DNA of 47,586 bases, taken from Candidatus Gastranaerophilales bacterium. GTDB lineage: Bacteria; Cyanobacteriota; Vampirovibrionia; Gastranaerophilales; Gastranaerophilaceae. Shown here one piece after another: positions 44,541 through 47,586 of the stretch (its first letter is position 1; every line of letters starts with the position of its first letter). Position numbers and translations under genes: made by a program. The stretch lies in contig CALUSW010000007.1 of assembly GCA_944323535.1 (NCBI GenBank), positions 1 to 47,586 on the forward strand. The letters run 5' to 3'. The notes beneath the pieces were generated by a model. It made no database searches. It was given only the letters and a program-made list of their open reading frames with translations, and had not been told where the DNA came from.

Positions 44541-45249
44541 TAATTTATCTTTCTCCTTTGGAGAAACTCTATTTTTTAATAATATTAATGTTTCTTTTCA
44601 TAAAAATAAAATAAATGTAATTTTAGGACAAAACGGAACAGGCAAAACAACCTTGCTCAAATTAACGGCGAATTTATTAAAACCGCAGCAAGGGAGCATT
44701 AATATTTGTGATATGCAAGCCTTTTATCTGCCCCAAAAAACCAGCTACATTTCGGGGATAACTTTATATGAATATCTTTCTTCCATATTTTTTAAGCAAA
44801 AATTCAAATGGATTCTTTCACGGAATGAAAAAAATCAAATTAATTGGATTTTATATGAACTTGAAATATATGAAAAAAAAGATATTTTAACGGAAAACCT
44901 CAGCGGAGGAGAATTACAAAAAGCGAACATCGCACTGGGACTTTTATCCGGAGCAAATTTACTGCTGCTTGATGAACCTGTATCGAATCTGGACTTAGTT
45001 AACCAGATAAAAGTTTTCAATATAATAGAAAAATTAAAACAACTAAGTGTAACTACAATTATTATTCTGCATGATTTGAATCTTGCAGCCCGTTATGGTG
45101 ATTTTTTTGCGGGCATAGATAAATATAGAAATATATATGGTTCTGACAAGGAGAATTTTTTTACTCCTGAGATATTACAAAAGATATATAATATATCTTT
45201 CTCCATAGTAAAAAATAACGGAGAAATTAATGTTCAGATTTCTAAATAA
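44527..45249 (+). CDS. btuD: B12 ABC transporter ATP-binding protein BtuD
   Basis: This 240-residue ABC ATPase has Walker A GQNGTGKTTLLKL, a signature LSGGELQKANIALG, Walker B NLLLLDEP, a D loop SNLDL and H switch ILHDLN. A Q loop lies near LPQKTSY. The short, divergent Walker B/D region still has all catalytic residues. It overlaps btuC by 14 bp and btuF by 20 bp. Confidence 0.92.
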   Translation: MIEINNLSFSFGETLFFNNINVSFHKNKINVILGQNGTGKTTLLKLTANLLKPQQGSINICDMQAFYLPQKTSYISGITLYEYLSSIFFKQKFKWILSRNEKNQINWILYELEIYEKKDILTENLSGGELQKANIALGLLSGANLLLLDEPVSNLDLVNQIKVFNIIEKLKQLSVTTIIILHDLNLAARYGDFFAGIDKYRNIYGSDKENFFTPEILQKIYNISFSIVKNNGEINVQISK

Positions 45250-46012
45250 ATTTTTATTTATAATAATAATATTTACCATCAGCAACACAACTTGCCTTGC
45301 TGATAATCCTTCAATAATAAGTCTTTCACCTGCAATAACCGAAATCATATATGCTATTAATGCACAAAATGATTTAATTGCCGTTTCAACAACATGTGAT
45401 TATCCTCAGGAAGTAAAAACAAAAGCAAAAGCAGGAGATTCTTATTTTATTGATAAAGAAAAAATTATTAGATTAAATCCTGACTATATTTTTCTAAACG
45501 AAAGTTCAAAAGGACTTATGAATGAATTTAATAATACGAATATAAAACCCATATATTTTAAATCAAATTCAATAAATGATATATATAAAAATATTTTATT
45601 AATAGGTAAAATTACAAATAAAAATTTTCAGGCAGAAAGTCTCGTTAATAAAATTAAAAAAGAATTAATCAAAATAGAACCTGGAGACAAAAAGCAAATT
45701 TTATATCTTGTCCAGACAAATCCAATGATTACAATCGGGGAGAAAAGTTTTATAACGGATTTAATAGCCAAATCAGGAAATATTTCAGTAACGAATAATT
45801 TAAAATCCGACTATCCGGTTATAAATCCGGAATACGCAATAAAGTTAAAACCTGATATAGTTATTGTAAATTTTGATAATACATCAGGAAATATCAAACA
45901 ATTATTTCCAAATACCCAAATAATATTTCTGAAAAAAGAACAAACTGATATTATAAACAGACCCGGACCGAGGATTTATCAAGCCGTTAATTTTTTTCTA
46001 CAATCTTATTAA
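45230..46012 (+). CDS. btuF: B12-binding periplasmic protein BtuF
   Basis: This 260-residue solute-binding protein has a signal peptide (about 1-24, ending TTCLA). The helical-backbone binding-protein fold is marked by SIISLSPAITEIIYAINAQ, the CDYPQEVKTKAKAGD loop, and a later NPEYAIKLKPDIVIVN. It delivers cobalamin from the receptor to BtuCD. It overlaps btuD by 20 bp. No terminator is evident after it. Confidence 0.9.
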   Translation: MFRFLNKFLFIIIIFTISNTTCLADNPSIISLSPAITEIIYAINAQNDLIAVSTTCDYPQEVKTKAKAGDSYFIDKEKIIRLNPDYIFLNESSKGLMNEFNNTNIKPIYFKSNSINDIYKNILLIGKITNKNFQAESLVNKIKKELIKIEPGDKKQILYLVQTNPMITIGEKSFITDLIAKSGNISVTNNLKSDYPVINPEYAIKLKPDIVIVNFDNTSGNIKQLFPNTQIIFLKKEQTDIINRPGPRIYQAVNFFLQSY

Positions 46013-46082
46013 TAAAATTTTATTGTCTCGGTCTGATTTTTATATTATATAATAACTAACAGTTTTATGGAGAAATAAAAAT

Positions 46083-47117
46083 ATGAATTTCAAAAAAATC
46101 ACATTATTCTTACTTTTATTATGTTTTCTGAGCGGTTGTTTCTTGTTATGCGGTTTTACGTTTTTTAAAAAAGAAACAATACAGTCAGAAACAAAAGATT
46201 ATTCGAAAATTGAGAACAACATCTGGTGCGTTACTTTTCAACTTGTTTGGAATGATTTAATGGATAATTTTACAAAAGGTCCTGTCAGGTTTGTCGGAGG
46301 GAATCCGCCTGTTGCAGATGAACTTAACAAAAGACTTTATGATAAAAGCATTATTTCGGAAGATTCTTATTACATAACTAACGGCAAAATTTCAAAAGAA
46401 CTCAAAAAAACAATTGAAAAAGATATATATAAAAAATTTAAAGAAAAAAGCGATATATTGAAGCTCATTGACTGGAATGCAAAAGATTCATATTTGTTTT
46501 ATGCAATGCTGAAAAAAGAATTTAACTTTTTAACCCAATTTGACAGACTAAATTCTGATACTTTTAACGGCGGAGACGAAAAAGTAAAATATTTCGGGGT
46601 AATAAATAAATCCGATAAAAAATTAAGAAATAATATTCAGGTATTATTTTATAATTCTGCCGATGAATATGCCGTTAAACTTCTGACAAAAGAGAATGAA
46701 GATGTAATTTTATACAGAACCGATAAAGAAGATTCTTTTACAAATTTATATAATTATATCGCTCAAAATGCAGAATTTGACTCATTTACAGAAAAAGATG
46801 TTTTACAAATTCCGGATATCAATGTGGATGAAACAATTTCTTATAATGATTTATGCGGTAAAAAAATTCAGGGCAGCGACTACATAATTTCTCAGGCGCT
46901 TCAGACAATAAAATTTAAAATGGATAATAAAGGAGGAAGTTTAAAAAGTGAAGCTGCAATTATCGCAATGAGAACAGCTTTAAGACCTCCCGTCGAAAAG
47001 CCGAGATTCTTTTTATTCAATAAAAGATTTATTTTATTCCTGAAAGAAGCGGATAAAGATAAGCCGTATTATGCTATGAGCGTTGAAGATTCTTCTTCGC
47101 TTGTAAAAGAGAATTAA
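46083..47117 (+). CDS. serpin-like lipoprotein (remote)
   Basis: This 344-residue protein has a lipobox (LLCFLSGC, C19), so it is probably a lipoprotein. The core is not typical, but the C-terminal third shows serpin-like order. KMDNKGGSLKSEAAII resembles the hinge of a reactive-centre loop, and PRFFLFNKRFILFLKE with a final YAMSVEDSS resembles the terminal strands. NIWCVTFQLVW near the start fits. Inhibitor function is not assured. ATG is preceded by GGAG; a TTGTCT/TATAAT pair lies upstream. Confidence 0.5.
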   Translation: MNFKKITLFLLLLCFLSGCFLLCGFTFFKKETIQSETKDYSKIENNIWCVTFQLVWNDLMDNFTKGPVRFVGGNPPVADELNKRLYDKSIISEDSYYITNGKISKELKKTIEKDIYKKFKEKSDILKLIDWNAKDSYLFYAMLKKEFNFLTQFDRLNSDTFNGGDEKVKYFGVINKSDKKLRNNIQVLFYNSADEYAVKLLTKENEDVILYRTDKEDSFTNLYNYIAQNAEFDSFTEKDVLQIPDINVDETISYNDLCGKKIQGSDYIISQALQTIKFKMDNKGGSLKSEAAIIAMRTALRPPVEKPRFFLFNKRFILFLKEADKDKPYYAMSVEDSSSLVKEN

Positions 47118-47126
47118 AAATAATCT

Positions 47127-47430
47127 AGTGTCGCAACCTGCCGCCGACTGTCTTGAAATTCCTTACTCTCGGGCAAGAGGTTCATTTCGTTGCACTCTCA
47201 TTCACCTTTGCCCTCACATAATCGAGTTTCACTCTACAGAATTTCGCTCATCGTCGCCGTCCGGTTGCTCACCTGCTTGGCTGCTCACATTAAACGGCTC
47301 CGGTCTTGCTCAATCGCAAGCCCTTAAGCCTCTGCTCGCAATCCGCTTTTCAAAACGCCACTCACCTGGCAGCTGTACTGCGGCGGATACAAGCTCACAA
47401 GCATCACCTGCGGTTCTGCTGTTCGTTTTG
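47127..47430 (-). repeat. GC-richer repeat island, minus-strand copy of the family
   Basis: This region of about 300 bp is much richer in G+C than its surroundings. Read on the minus strand it repeats the words gtgagc, gtgaa and gagc. The segment near 47,150-47,240 aligns with the nusG-rplK copy: both show a GAG-GAAACTCG core, GGGCA, GTGA, CGAA, TGAAC and CTTGCCCG in order. Plus-strand open frames here look like translation of repeat, not genes. The 432-bp gap from 47,118 holds this, two terminators and a promoter. Confidence 0.7.
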
Positions 47431-47434
47431 TAAA

Positions 47435-47472
47435 AAAAATTCACTCACGCCTTCGGCTTATCGTGAATTTTT
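47435..47472. terminator. bidirectional terminator
   Basis: AAAAATTCAC (47435-47444) pairs with GTGAATTTTT (47463-47472), with an inner GCC-ttc-GGC. T or A tracts flank both sides. It ends the repeat island. Confidence 0.7.
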
Positions 47473-47490
47473 CCTCGGACAAATAATAAA

Positions 47491-47525
47491 AAGAGTATAA
47501 TCAATAAAGATTATACTCTTTTTTT
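47491..47525 (+). terminator. terminator
   Basis: AAGAGTATAAT/ATTATACTCTT with an 8-nt loop is followed by five more T residues. Confidence 0.8.
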
Positions 47526-47549
47526 GTTTTCATATATAATTAGCTTGTT

Positions 47550-47586
47550 ATGTTTAAAAAGTTTTTAATTATACTATTTTTCTTTA
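47550..47586 (+). CDS. start of a gene, cut by the window edge
   Basis: ATG 47550 opens MFKKFLIILFFF, a basic then hydrophobic start that suits a signal peptide or membrane helix. TATAAT (47535-47540) ends 9 nt before ATG and there is no Shine-Dalgarno. Only 12 codons are visible, so no product can be named. Confidence 0.5.
   Translation, partial: MFKKFLIILFFF

Noticed and set aside
47128-47433. 101-codon plus-strand ORF across the repeat island
   Set aside because: It is built from repeat words, has no Shine-Dalgarno or family match, and shares its opening words with another repeat copy in a different context.

Overview
The window (47,586 bases, strongly AT-rich) reads as chromosome of a Gram-negative-type bacterium on the non-photosynthetic cyanobacterial branch (Vampirovibrionia/Melainabacteria, probably Gastranaerophilales). 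This rests on marker content only, since no search was run. The markers are an RpaB/Ycf27-type response regulator, a pipY-sepF pair, a DUF3536-type GH57 glycosidase, an AsmA protein, a TonB-dependent B12 receptor (so an outer membrane is present), and no photosynthesis genes. TGA is used as a stop, so the genetic code looks standard.

Layout: 1-2.4 kb holds the end of folK, a BaiN/YhiN-type flavoprotein and a membrane protein. 2.6-5.3 kb is the rpmG-trnW-secE-nusG-rplK-rplA transcription/translation cluster, with two L1-type RNA sites and a tandem repeat between nusG and rplK. 5.4-12.7 kb has an acyltransferase, the RpaB-like regulator with a four-unit HLR1-like array, an EamA transporter, a 2-hydroxyacyl-CoA dehydratase activase-like protein, sepF-pipY, a Xer recombinase and a PfkB kinase. 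12.7-20.6 kb (mostly minus strand) has an acidic EF-hand protein, a HAD phosphatase, an nfeD-SPFH operon and a giant AsmA protein. 20.8-30.2 kb has rpsB-tsf with a structured leader, a histidine kinase, mnmG, a GT-C-like membrane protein, a U32 protein, a YqeG phosphatase and a thioredoxin. 30.3-35 kb has a DtxR-type metalloregulator operon with a His-rich membrane protein, coaE and a GH57 enzyme. 35.7-39.8 kb is a cluster of four paralogous radical SAM proteins. 39.9-46 kb has a papain/C39-like protein and a riboswitch-controlled B12 uptake operon (btuB-C-D-F). The end holds a serpin-like lipoprotein, a GC-richer repeat island and the start of another gene.

Main discoveries: (1) downstream of mnmG, a 28-codon hydrophobic ORF with a very strong Shine-Dalgarno is overlapped by a convincing 68-nt antisense RNA gene, a candidate type I toxin-antitoxin locus. 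(2) Four TTACA-type half-sites spaced exactly 10 bp apart overlap the promoter of the RpaB-like gene. (3) A metalloregulator promoter carries two 16-bp operators 21 bp apart and drives an unknown His-rich membrane protein. (4) A radical SAM cluster has an N-terminal SPASM-like Cys domain, and one paralog has lost the GGGEPT motif. (5) A dispersed repeat family appears in four places, including inside a coding sequence. (6) Four genes share an identical -10 to ATG spacing that predicts leaderless mRNAs. (7) L1-type sites stand before both rplK and rplA.

All calls come from reading the sequence. Functions are family-level inferences unless a motif is named.
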